Source: Priapulus caudatus
Taxonomy: Eukaryota > Priapulida > Priapulimorpha > Priapulimorphida > Priapulidae
DNA length: 26,403 nucleotides
Direction: 5' to 3'
Assembly (NCBI RefSeq): GCF_000485595.1
Contig: NW_014577075.1
Span: forward strand, 306,235 to 332,637
Shown: piece by piece, positions 1-9,772 of the stretch
Numbering within the stretch: position 1 is the first letter of the stretch
How the letters are laid out: each line of letters starts with the position of its first letter
Position numbers and translations under genes: made by a program
The notes under the pieces: model-generated
What the model was told of the DNA's origin: nothing
The model's input: only the letters and a program-made list of their open reading frames with translations
The model's database searches: none

Positions 1-81
1 GTGTGTCGTCGTGTGTCGTGTCGTGTGTCGTCGTGTCGTCGTCGTCGTCGTCGTGTCGTGTCGTCGTCGTCGTCTCTCTCG

Positions 82-160
<79 letters not shown>
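1..160. repeat. TCG/GT microsatellite at window edge
   Basis: Positions 1-83 are a degenerate mix of GTCGT and TCG units, followed at 84-160 by an almost pure (TG)n run of about 38 units. The three overlapping open frames here encode only CVCVCV or SSSS strings and are products of the repeat. The alternating purine-pyrimidine GT run is of a type known to adopt Z-DNA. The tract is cut by the window start, so its full length is unknown. Confidence 0.97.
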
Positions 161-163
<3 letters not shown>

Positions 164-189
164 TTATCGTGCGCGTTTGCCACCACTAA

Positions 190-1420
190 ACTGCCAGGCG
201 CCATGTAAAATGTTTCGTGTATTTTTTATTCAATAGCCACATGTTGTTTCAGGCCATTAGATCGTATTCGAAATCTAAGTAAATTTGTGTAAAAGAAAGT
301 AACTCAATTTTCCTCCGCCTGCACATAATTAAATATATGCTAAAACGTGTTATGCTCGTAATAATGAAAAAGCCTCAAGCAAATATCAATCAGTACGATG
401 TTAGGATTACGATAATCTTCACGTATCACTTCTGATTCGAGAATTTACTTTACCTGCAAACAACCTCGGGCGAAACGTACTTGTTAGAATCATTTTCAAG
501 TCGGTCGCAACCGCGTATAAAGGATGGCACGATACAGACGCAGAAGACGTTATATAGAAGGGGATCGACTTACAAAAAATCGTAATTAATTTACGCACTT
601 TCTTATATGGTTAACTATAGCAGTAGGGCGCCTAAGGTTTTATATTTCGCAGGCAAACCGCAAACCGTAAGGAGTGATATGAGGATTGTAACTACACAAG
701 GCGGATGGACGCGTTTATGCCGTCCTCTTGCGTTTTTAGATTATTATGAAATAATTATTATCATTATAAGTACAAGCGCGCACAAGTGCACTCACACGCA
801 AAACCGTTATTAGAGCAATTACGAACTATTAGGTCGTCGCGTTGGAAATTTACACACCTTTGGGGAAAACAAAAACCCGAAAAATCTTTTCATCAGTCGC
901 TAGAGTTGCGTCATCAATTATTTTAGTTAATGTAACAGGATTAGCAAACTTTTTAACGCCTAAATCAATATCCCCATGCATAAAACTTGCACGTGTACGG
1001 GGTGACTTTCCTACGTGAAACTCTACATTTTCATTTTCAGTTCATCATCGGAGCGCGCGATCAGTTGCCCTCATATCATTCGGATGAGTTTACAACGGAT
1101 ATTTACACATTAGAAACGCCTGTGGTTTTCTCTCTCGCGTGCAACACGCCATCGTGACGTCGACATGGCATATTGCAGGGGCGCCACTGCGTGTGCTAAC
1201 AACAATCATGGAGACCGGCGTCTATATAGTCTGGCAGCGATTTTATGCATTTATTTGTTTACGGTATATATGAGGCGAATTTGCCTACCGCGTTCTGCTC
1301 AGGACTCTGTTTTTGTGTTATATTCTGACCATTGAGTCGTGATTCAGTGTCTCGATGATGGAAATCGTCTTTCGCACCTGCTGTTTATCGAATAAGCAAT
1401 TTTCATGTCTTTAAGAACAT
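190..1420. other. Anonymous intergenic DNA
   Basis: No gene, RNA or repeat array could be supported here. The only frame above 60 codons (607-813, plus) has no recognisable motif and ends in low-complexity I and H runs. A TATAAAGG string at 516-523 exists, but nothing around it supports a promoter. Base composition is mixed, with scattered CpG. Confidence 0.7.
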
Positions 1421-1629
1421 TTCAATTTACGCTGTGGCTATATGCCCGGCAGCCGGGCACGGTCTTCGATTTCCTAAATGCCCGGCAGTTCCTAACCCTA
1501 ACCCTAACCCTTGTTTTACTTGAGATAACGCTGAAAATTTAAAACTGCCGAGCATTTAGGAAATCGAAGATCGTGCCCAGACTCAGATATATGCCGGCTG
1601 CCGGGCATATAGCCACTCTGTTCAATTTA
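1421..1629. mobile_element. Foldback element with telomeric repeats in its loop, 9-bp flanking repeats
   Basis: Two long inverted arms face each other: 1434-1490 (starting GTGGCTATATGCCCGGCAGC) and 1543-1616, its reverse complement. The right arm carries an extra stretch of about 16 bases (roughly 1580-1595), and there are a few substitutions. The loop (1491-1542) begins with three CCCTAA telomere-type units at about 1492-1510. Outside the arms, a 9-bp direct repeat TTCAATTTA occurs at 1421-1429 and 1621-1629, fitting a target-site duplication. Long inverted repeats with 9-bp duplications are typical of Mutator-like (MULE) foldback elements, so that class is an inference. TTCAATTTA also recurs downstream near 1894-1917, so the duplication could be coincidental local repetition. 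No coding capacity. Confidence 0.7.
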
Positions 1630-1650
1630 ACTATTCATTTAACTAACATC

Positions 1651-1887
1651 CAGGGGCGTAGCTACGGGGGGGCCTGGGGGGCACGAGCCCCCCACCAAAT
1701 TTACTGTGCCCCCCACGGTGCCCCCCCCCACCCTCGAAAATTCATGCTTCATAAAAAAAAAATTGAATTAAAAACAATGCCGTTAGAACAGTATAATACA
1801 AAGAAAAGTTATATATTGTGCCCCCCACGAAAATGTAAGGCCCCCCAGTGCCCCCCCCCCGCTGAAAAAATCCTAGCTACGCCACTG
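1651..1887. mobile_element. Non-autonomous hAT-like MITE, 237 bp
   Basis: The left end CAGGGGCGTAGCTA (1651-1664) matches the reverse complement of the right end TAGCTACGCCACTG (1874-1887) at 13 of 14 positions. The flanks are CTAACATC (1643-1650) and CTAACATT (1888-1895), an 8-bp target-site duplication with one mismatch. Termini of the CAG...CTG form with 8-bp duplications are hallmarks of the hAT superfamily. The interior has several runs of C (CCCCCC) and A-rich patches and no transposase. The 133-residue open frame crossing it (1573-1974, plus) runs through both ends into flanking DNA and is not a gene. Confidence 0.88.
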
Positions 1888-1967
1888 CTAACATTTCAAT
1901 TTAGCTATTTCAATTTAACTATTCATTACTGTAAGCGGATTCTTCATTGCTGTTATGGCGCGGGGTG

Positions 1968-1996
1968 GATATGATCGCGATATTGCGATCAGATAT
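1968..1996. repeat. Short palindrome
   Basis: GATCGC at 1973-1978 is mirrored by GCGATC at 1985-1990 around a 6-base loop, and the flanking ATAT strings extend the symmetry imperfectly. It is too short to assign a role; one such hairpin is expected by chance in a window this size. Confidence 0.5.
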
Positions 1997-4560
1997 GGAA
2001 TCAGGAGCGAACCAGGTATGTCACTGCTCCTCCTCATCCTACATGTAATACTTGTAGCCGTATTCCCACTTACCTCAGTTCTGATATTCATAAACGTTTT
2101 CAAAATGGCGCCGCAATTATAGCGTACACGTACATACGTAACTACGCTTTTGTACATGCGTAGTGAGTTAAACCTGTCAAAATCGCGCAGTCTTGCTCTA
2201 TTACACAGCGAAAAACATTCATGTAAAGGTTGTATCGTGGAGCGGAACCCTGACGTAGCTACCCAGCCTGTGTGCACCTGTTATTTCGATTCCGAATTCC
2301 CCGTAGAGCCTCGTCACTCGTCTCGTCAACCCCCAGCGCGTCCACGGCTGCACCGTGAGGGCTCAATAAAGTTTGCCGGTTGTGTACAACGTGGTGGCCG
2401 TCTTTGCTAGTGGAATACCGTGTAATCACGCTGAAAGACTGCTATTACTCATCAGAGTGAGATCGGCAAAAGTCTCCTTTCTTGATTCAAGCCATATTAC
2501 TGTTTAGGTGGCTGTAGTGGTATACATATTCAGTTGCTGCCTGCCTACTGGACGGTTACGTGAGATATTGGTGCTATCGTTCGTACGCGACACCCTTGCA
2601 TCACTTCATCGTGTGTATTGATTGCGCTGGCTACTGACTGGCAACTGCGTGTATCGAGCAGCTCAGATGAGGACTGCGTGAGAGCAGCACATCTGCAGTA
2701 AAAAGGAACACAGGTGTGCGCAATTACACACCTTATAATCACATTTAGAAGAACGAAACAACTATAGTGAGCCATAGTTCAAAAGGTAAGCAATCACCAT
2801 ACTAACAGTAACACATCTCGTGATTCTAATAATGATAATCCATATAATAATTCTCTTTAAGTTTACGATAGCCATTAAAATAATGCATGAAGGTAATTAT
2901 GCACTTCTAGATTAAGATCATCGTGATTACGAGAGTAACTGTTGTTTCAAGAAGACGGGTAATTTTCCAGTTTGTTACGCATTCCAACCTGTTGCGTAAT
3001 TGACTTGTTGATTTGGGTGAGATCCCGCAAGACTATAGTTGAGTTCAGAATAAACCTCTGCTACGTAATTATAGTGTTAATGCATCATTTCGTGAGATTA
3101 TAGTAAGATATGTAACACGAAACACAACCTACATATAATAAATTAAGGCAAACAGCGGTTACCTATATCAAGTAAAAACAAATTAGTTAAAAACACTGCA
3201 AAAGTTGATTAACGAAATGGATTTGAAACAGTGTAGTGTGTATTTAAATTAACTTTAAATGCTAGTGGTGGTATAGGTTATTGAAGTTATCACTGAAGTT
3301 ATGTAACCTATAATGATATACTAATTACAATCTGTTTAACTGGGCAAGACCATGTGCTGGCAAGTATACATGATTAGTTGATTACAACAAAAACAAAATC
3401 AACAAAAAAAGCGATGATTCACTTAACAAAAAAACAAGTTCGTGTAGCTGCTATGAGCATGGAAAAATGCATAGCACTATAATTAATCAAGTTTAGCCCC
3501 AATAATTTGTTTTTATATAATTTATTAAACAGCGAGACTGTCTGTGGTTGCAGATGTATTGCAATCCAAGTGCACATGTACAGTGTAAACTTTAACACCA
3601 CAATAATTGTGTACGATTGGGTATCACAATACCTTCTTTTTTACTAGTTACCAAATTCTACCTGCATGCGGTTAAAATTTAATGAGCCAATGCAGACAAA
3701 AATAATAATGGGGTGCAACATATGGTGTATGTACATGTACCGGTATGCATGTTTGTGTCCACTTAGCAACCAACATTATTTTCCCCATGTGTTTATTTAA
3801 TTAATTCAAACAATCAGGTGACTCGATCATTACTTTTCAATAATATGACCGATGATGAAATAATACATCATTAAAGTTATGTGATTAATATACAGAATAG
3901 CTTTAATTTCCAAATTCATGTTCTAAACAGAGCGTAAAAAGTAAAATCCTGACCAGGTGGCATTTTACAGAAGTCATTAAAATAGAGTTTTAATTGTGAT
4001 GTGGCTTGTCGTATCAATAAATAATGCTGGCTTGGCAATAGGCTCGCTTGGAAATTCGTTGAAAAGTGACAGTGGTGTTCATCTTGCATAACCTGTTGCC
4101 AGCTCCCAGCAATGTTGAAAATTCATGATTAAAAATGTTATATTTGTTTAAAAATGCCAGATTTGTGACAGGCTTCAATTGTTTCAATTTGAATTCAAAT
4201 AATTTGACAAGAGTTACAAAGGGAAAGTTAGGTGTTAGGTAACCTAGCTGCGTTTTGCAGATACATGTACTCATTAAGTGTAACTGCATCACGTGTTGGG
4301 TTTTTAGGAAGACGATTTATAGCAAAAGTATTGCACAGAAATTAATGCAATCGGATAGCTCTCAACTTAAAATGCAGCATGAACCTTCACATTTGCATTC
4401 AAGTGTATTTTTTCAATTGACAGTCTTGTAGGTTACCTCTCATCAAAAGGCATTAATTGCAGCTAAATTTACCACTATAGCGGTTTAGGTCTATACGATA
4501 TTAGATGTTATATTAGAAATTATACTTATGTACTACACTACAGTATAAATAAATAAATAA
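1990..4560. other. AT-rich anonymous intergenic DNA
   Basis: Frames in this stretch (for example 1915-2277 minus, 2150-2410 plus, 4014-4292 minus) show no conserved motif and no splice-flanked structure that I can recognise. From about 2780 onward the DNA is strongly AT-rich and poor in CpG. The only structured items seen are the hairpin at 3272-3312 and a short AAAT run at 4547-4562. Confidence 0.65.
3272..3312. repeat. Hairpin with duplicated loop motif
   Basis: TATAGGTTA (3272-3280) is the exact reverse complement of TAACCTATA (3304-3312), giving a 9-bp stem. The 23-base loop contains TGAAGTTAT twice (3282-3290 and 3294-3302). No known element was recognised. Confidence 0.55.
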
Positions 4561-4618
4561 ATATATAATATGTCTGTTTATGACTGATTCAGTTTGTTAA
4601 ATTCTCCATTGTATCAGG

Positions 4619-4647
4619 AATATATATATATATATATATATATATAA
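4619..4647. repeat. AT microsatellite
   Basis: A pure (AT)n run of about 14 units lies inside AT-rich DNA. Confidence 0.95.
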
Positions 4648-5049
4648 TACTGGAGCCGAGGGTGTGAAAATATGGAAAATTTAAAAATATGTTCTAGTAA
4701 AATGCGTAAATATAATACAGGGCATGAGTGCATCACATCGTGCCGTTTGTAGCATGGCAGTAGTTTATTTATCTTTCTACTGCTTAGCTTCTTTGCCTTT
4801 AGTGTAATATATCCATGCTCTTATCTTTTGGATATTAGTGCAAGTATGAGTGCAGCGTAGGCATATTCGTGTCTGTTTATGGTATTTGTAGACTACTGCA
4901 AAGGCGTACTGCCCCTTGTTTGCCTTACTGATACGCAATCAGCGATGTACCAAAGGATCCAACTACTCCATGTGATGCGCATTCGTTCTACAGTTAGGGT
5001 CAACTAGAGATTTTGGCTGGAGTGTAAAATCCCAAACGTCAGTTATAGA

Positions 5050-5130
5050 GTAGGGTTAGTTTAGGATTAGGGTTAGGGTTAGGTAAGAATTAAGGGTAGG
5101 GACAGAATTTAGGGTTAGGGTTAGAGTCGG
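5050..5130 (+). repeat. Degenerate interstitial telomeric repeat (TTAGGG)
   Basis: Several GGGTTAGG/TTAGGG units occur in series: perfect pairs near 5068-5082 and 5111-5124, separated by decayed units such as AATTAAGGGTAGGG. This is the animal telomere repeat on the plus strand. The block sits between weakly inverted flanks (GAGTGTAAAATCCC at about 5020-5033 and GGGATTTTCACTTC at about 5211-5224), so it may be the interior of an old inverted-repeat element. Confidence 0.75.
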
Positions 5131-5286
5131 GAATCAGGGCTAGGATCTATATCTAGGATAAGAGTCTATCCTCTTACTTCTGTTACGGAGTTTATACTTT
5201 ATTCTACCCGGGATTTTCACTTCACTTGGGCGAGGTCATTCGTGTTAGCTGACCTGACTATACGGATACAAAGTCGTTGAGATTTA

Positions 5287-5316
5287 TTGTCTAATTTTGT
5301 CTAATATTGTCTAAGA
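5287..5316. repeat. 10-bp short tandem repeat, three copies
   Basis: TTGTCTAATT, TTGTCTAATA and TTGTCTAAGA follow one another directly. Confidence 0.8.
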
Positions 5317-5319
5317 CAG

Positions 5320-6540
5320 TAGCGCCAATCGTGCAGTCCTAAATTGGGTGCATAAAAATAATAAATGAAGGGGCATAGAAAGTTCATGTGAAACTGAGCG
5401 GCGCCGTATGTGAGCCATGTGTGCAGGTACGTGTATGTCTCACTGTAGCTATTATTATGTTGATAGCTAGTGCATAATTGTGAACTTTTGACATCAATTG
5501 ACCGGCCATAAAGTGAAGAATAAGGGGAATGGACAATAGCATTCGAAATGCACTTTAGAAAGTTTATTGATGCTAAGTAGTTGAAGGAATTTTTATTCGC
5601 ATTTGAGCTATAGCTAGTTATATAATACCCGGTTCCTCACGATGTGTAATAAAAAAACACTGTTTTGGGAGTTTGCGTCGTCACGATAAAGCTACTCCCG
5701 CAAATGTTTCGTTCGCCAGGGAGTGCTGTTTCGTGCATTTTAACAATCTGCTTGGATAAAAACTTTGCATTTATATTTGGTTTGTGGTTGATCGTTTTCC
5801 GCTATGGTATATTTTTATCTTGATTTTAATGCAGTCTTCATCTAAACGATGCGATGCAGTTGTTGAATATTATAATGCGATTGCCAAATGAATCAGTTAC
5901 AGCAGATGAGTCCGAACAGTGCAGCCGGGGTGGTAAACGGAACTATAGCCACCTGTAATCAGGAGAAAATTACGTACCCTTTCTACTCAGTAGAACTATC
6001 TTTTGATGATGAGAATTTGCGATGTTTCGGGATTTGCTCCTGAATGGCATATTACGATTGTATAAAATTTCGGTTTATGCCTGCAGCCAGCAATAATGCG
6101 TTGATACAGCCACGCGCGTGTTATTACTTCTCTCCACCTGCCCCCCCCCCAAGCTCAAGGTTCAGATCGTTCTCCGAAGTGTGGCGGTTAGGGTTAGGTA
6201 CAGGGACCCTAGTGGCGGTATGACACGCTATTACGCTTAGCACGTCGACGTTATGTTCTCGATTCAGCTAGTTTTCTTGGTTTGTTTTTTTTAGCTTGTT
6301 TTGTTCTTGGTTCTGTTGTCGATGTTGTCTCGTTGCATGCGTCTATTCGACCGGCTCCCCCGGCCCGTGAGTCGTGGTTCCATAAACTTCTTAGCCACGG
6401 TGTCTTTGGGAATCGGGTCTGCTCGTGGTATCGGGTTTGCTGTGCACACAGTGCTCATGCCTATCACTCGGGTAAGGTGGCGATGAAGGCCGTAATGTAG
6501 TGGTAATGCGTGTACCGCGAGTCAGCGAGATTCACAAAGG
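5320..6540. other. Anonymous intergenic DNA
   Basis: I see no supportable gene. Two overlapping frames at 6282-6500 (72 and 61 residues, plus) have no recognisable domain. A run of C lies near 6142-6150 and a short GGTTAGGGTTAGG telomere-like pair at 6186-6198. Confidence 0.6.
6186..6198 (+). repeat. Two-unit telomere-like repeat
   Basis: GGTTAGGGTTAGG, about two units of TTAGGG. Alone this could be chance, but it is the third such block in the first 6.2 kb. Confidence 0.5.
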
Positions 6541-6542
6541 GC

Positions 6543-6934
6543 GATTTACTCACAGGCACTTGGGACAGAGTCAGTAAAAACTGAAAATAATATGAACGCA
6601 CATTCACAAATAGGCCCTACTACCGTACCCCTCTGTTACAATTCCACTGTTGTGTCACTGTATATCAACTTTCCTTCATAAAAACTAACGCCGAACGCTC
6701 CCGCACTCGCCGCTGCGAGTGTGCTGTGTCGCCATGATAATGATAATATCAGGAGTAGATAATAGAAGATTCTTCTATTCTTATAATAATTAGATATTTA
6801 GTATAGTATATTTATTAATAATTATGATAATTAGATTCTTCTATTATCTACTCCTGATATTATCATTATCATTATCATGGCGACACATCACACTCGCAGC
6901 GGCGGACTCTGTCCCAAGTGCCTGTGGATTTACT
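6543..6934. mobile_element. Palindromic hAT-like MITE with perfect 8-bp duplication (element 6551-6926)
   Basis: The 22-bp ends are perfect inverted repeats: 6551-6572, starting CACAGGCACTTGGGACAGAG, and 6905-6926, its reverse complement. GATTTACT flanks both sides exactly (6543-6550 and 6927-6934), an 8-bp target-site duplication as made by hAT-type transposases. The symmetry then resumes inside: 6708-6771 pairs with about 6834-6904 (cores CAGGAGTAGATAAT and ATTATCTACTCCTG), around an AT-rich loop. About 135 bp at 6573-6707 is present only in the left half, so either that piece was inserted on the left or its partner was lost on the right. The right arm also has one extra 6-base ATGATA-type unit. 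No transposase is encoded; two frames crossing the right half (6824-7036 and 6877-7083) are incidental. Confidence 0.9.
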
Positions 6935-7091
6935 GGACGCTATCTATATACGATAGCTGGCTGCTATTTAATGGCGTATGTGACGGCTTGGCCGCACGAG
7001 AACTGCGCTCGTCAGAAATCTGGCGTTTGGCGATAACGGACAATGGCGCAAAACTGCGATTCCGTTTAATATCGAATTCATAGCTACTGTC

Positions 7092-7103
7092 ACTCTCTCT
7101 CGC

Positions 7104-7156
<53 letters not shown>

Positions 7157-7469
7157 GTCGTCTCTCTCTCTCTCTCTTGCTTGCTCTACTCTGTCTTCTC
7201 TGTCTCTCTGTCTCTTCTGTCTCTTGTCTCTTGTCTCTGTCTCTGTCTTGTCTCTGTCTCTTCTCGTCTTGTCTCTGTGCTCTTCTCTCTCTCTCTACTC
7301 TCTCCTCCTCTCTCTCTTCTCTCTCTGTGTCTCTCTCTCCCTCTGCTCCTCCTCTCTCTCCGTTCTCCCTCTCCATCCTCTCTCCCTCTCCTTCCGTCTC
7401 TCTCCTCCTCTCCTCCCCTCTCTCTCCGTCGATCTCTCTCTCCACTCTCGGCGTTCTCTCTCTGTTCTG

Positions 7470-7519
<50 letters not shown>

Positions 7520-7652
7520 CTCCTCCTCTCTTCTCATCTCCTCTCCTCTCTCTCTACTATCTCTCTCTATCTTCTCTCCTCTCATTCTCTCCCTCTTCTT
7601 ATCTCATCTCTTTCCTCATCTCCTTCTCTGCTCTCTCTCTCTCTCTCTCTTC
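7092..7652. repeat. CT-rich microsatellite tract (CT, CTGTCT, CTC)
   Basis: About 560 bases are almost wholly pyrimidine on the plus strand. Pure (CT)n blocks lie at 7092-7180 and around 7480-7515. A zone at 7190-7290 is rich in TCTGTC and TTGTCTC hexamers, and C-rich CTCCTC variants are mixed in. Open frames of 158-164 codons on plus and 171 or 96 on minus are S/L/V or R/E low-complexity artefacts. Homopurine-homopyrimidine mirror tracts of this kind can form triplex DNA. Confidence 0.97.
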
Positions 7653-7707
7653 AGCACATTAATGCGGAAATTTGAATTAAACGTCGCGGATAGATATTGA
7701 TCTATAA

Positions 7708-7749
7708 TATAACAAGAGCTAAAAAGAGGTTTTATTAGCTCTTGATATT
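7708..7749. repeat. Stem-loop with 15-bp bulged stem
   Basis: CAAGAGCTAA (7713-7722) pairs perfectly with TTAGCTCTTG (7735-7744) across a 12-base loop. Beyond a 2-base bulge (AA) the outer AATAT/ATATT pairs extend the stem to about 15 bp. The stem is shorter than a typical animal pre-miRNA, and no target-site duplication is visible. It may be a remnant of a small palindromic element. Confidence 0.5.
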
Positions 7750-8060
7750 AAGCCGATTTCGCTGGTGCGCGAGGTCCGCCCAAGTTCGATATATCATATT
7801 CCGTGTCGGCCGGCACTCCGGCACTGAGGTTGGCGACATGCTTTTTCAACTGCCCGCGCAAATTGCCTATCGACAATTTATACTGCATTAACGGTGCGTG
7901 TAAAGCCCATTATTCACTTTGTAGTTGCAGCATGAACATTTTCGAATTAAAATAGTGGCGAAAATGAACCAGCGTGTAAGGCTAAACCCAGCTAATGGAG
8001 TGTTCGTGACATGAGGACTGCGCGATGTACAAACTAAAGAACCGGAAGGACGTAAGAGGG
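7750..8060. other. Anonymous spacer
   Basis: This is a 300-base gap between the CT tract and the G-rich minisatellite. It has no open frame, RNA or repeat that I can support, apart from a short GC palindrome around GGCCGGCACTCCGGC near 7809-7823. Confidence 0.5.
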
Positions 8061-8084
8061 ATGTGTGGAGAATCGTGCGGCAGT

Positions 8085-8900
8085 GGGTGGATGAGCGTAT
8101 CGGGGAGTTGTGGAGCGGGGAGGATGAGTTATGGGGATGTTGGAGGGGGTGATGACGGTATGGGATCGTGCTGGACGGGTTGTGGATGAGCGTATGGGAG
8201 TGGAGGGGCTGGATGCAGGTAATGGGATACCTGGAGGGGCTGGAATGACGGTATGCGAATGTGGGACGGGGGTGGATGAGGTACTGGGATGTGGAGGGGG
8301 TGGATGCAGGTACTGGGGATGTGGAGGGGGGGATTGAGCGTTATGGGGACTGATGGAGCGGGGTGGATCGAGGTATGGGGATAGTCCGGAGGGGGTCGGC
8401 AATGAGGTCATGCCGGGATGTGGAGGGGTGGATGAGTATGGGAACTTGGATGGGTGCGGCATGCGAGGTATGGGGATGTGGAAGGGGGTGGATGAGGATA
8501 TGGGGATGGTGGAGGGGGTGAATGAAGGTATGGGGATGTGAGGGGGTGGATGAGGTATGGGAATAATGTGGAGGGGTGGATGAGGTAATGGGGATGTTTG
8601 ACGGGGGTGGATGAGGTATGGGGATGTGGAGGGGGTGGATGAGGTATGGGGATGTGGAGAGGGCGGTGGATGAGGTATGGGGATGTGGAGGATGTGGAGG
8701 GGTGGGATGAGGTATGGGGATGTGGAGGGGCAGGAAGCTAAGTGGGAAGTATGAGCAGAGCCATGTTGATACGCGGGGAGGTGGAAAGGAAGTATGTAAA
8801 TGTGCAGAGAGGCAAGGAGGAGGTAAAGCCCAGGGATGTTGTGGGAGGCAAGGAGGAGGTATGGGGATGTGGATGGCGGTAGAGCGGATCACGAGGATGT
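8085..8900 (+). repeat. G-rich minisatellite, unit about 28 bp
   Basis: The core unit reads roughly GGATGAGGTATGGGGATG followed by TGGAGGGGGT. Clear copies start at 8609, 8637 and 8668, giving spacings of 28 and 31. Copies become more diverged toward both ends; the last recognisable pieces are GGAGGTATGGGGATGTGGAT near 8854-8873. The plus strand has closely spaced runs of four or five G, so G-quadruplex formation is plausible. Frames of 142 and 183 residues on the minus strand (P, H and S rich) come from the repeat, whose unit is not a multiple of three. Confidence 0.9.
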
Positions 8901-9770
8901 GACGATGTCACGTGCAGACACCGGACGCCGTGTGACGTCACCGTGACAGCCGGGATCACGGCCACGCCATCGGTCTGCGGTCAGCAACTTCAGGAGCGCC
9001 TTCGGAAGTTTCCGAATTTCCACCAAATAAGCTTATACATTGTAAAGTAGAGTTGAGGACCGAGGGAGCTGCACTATATATATACGTATACATTCGCGTT
9101 CATCAATATTGACCGATGGCTCAGCGAGTTCCCTCTACAGGACATATTCGCGCAGTGAAAGGGGTCGCTGATTAGAACGTGGAGGCGTGAATAGGGAGAC
9201 GCTTCCCAGGCGTAATGATTAGAGCGCGTGAGTGTGCATGTCGTCTCAGCCCACACGCGCTCATATAGAGTACTTTCAGAGTAAGGTCTCGACGGGTTAT
9301 ATTTATAGTTATCGCAGTTCTAGAGCTACCCCAGTTTCAGCCCCGCTCATTTATAATGCTCTCGGACTAGCGCTTCCAGAGCCTGGCTTCAATCCGCTCA
9401 CTTATATAGTAATTTAAGACTAACTACGTCAGAGTTAGGCGGCGATGTCGAGTATATTGATTATGGCAGCTTCGAGCGGCGGAGCTTTTACTTTCGATTT
9501 TAGTTTCGGGTTTGTATATATTGAACGCATGCAGTCTGGACTCTCTGGCGGCGCTCGTTCAATCCGCGGCTGGCGGGAGGGAGTTTCCTTTGTTGTTGCG
9601 CGTGTGCGGCGGTGAGAGGTGAGCAACCAACTAATACACACGCACGCAAGCATGCACGCACGTACGTACGTACGCACGTTCGCGCGTTCGCGTGGGCATA
9701 CCGCATTACGTTAGTTGCCTTCGGGAGATGAAGATTCGTAGTAGATTAAATTTTGTATTCGCTCCATATT
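8900..9770. other. Anonymous DNA with ACGC/ACGT-rich patch
   Basis: No gene is recognised. A CpG-containing tetranucleotide patch with ACGC, ACGT and GCGT units lies at about 9639-9692. Two similar short strings, TTTCAGCCCCGCTCATTTATA (around 9336) and CTTCAATCCGCTCACTTATA (around 9387), suggest a small local duplication. Frames of 60-80 codons here show no motif. Confidence 0.55.
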
Positions 9771-9772
9771 AT

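Noticed and set aside
516-523. TATA box (TATAAAGG), and another TATATAAA at 24337-24344
   Set aside because: Such 8-mers are common by chance. No downstream open exon, initiator or transcription evidence accompanies either.
1573-1974. 133-codon plus frame
   Set aside because: It runs from the foldback element through the hAT-like MITE into flanking DNA, with no motif.
7177-7700. Three overlapping plus frames of 158-164 codons and a minus 96-codon frame
   Set aside because: All are translations of the CT tract with S/L or R/E low complexity and no domain.
8034-8892. P/H/S-rich minus frames of 142 and 183 codons
   Set aside because: They are products of the G-rich minisatellite. Unit lengths of 28 and 31 are not multiples of three, and no unique domain is present.
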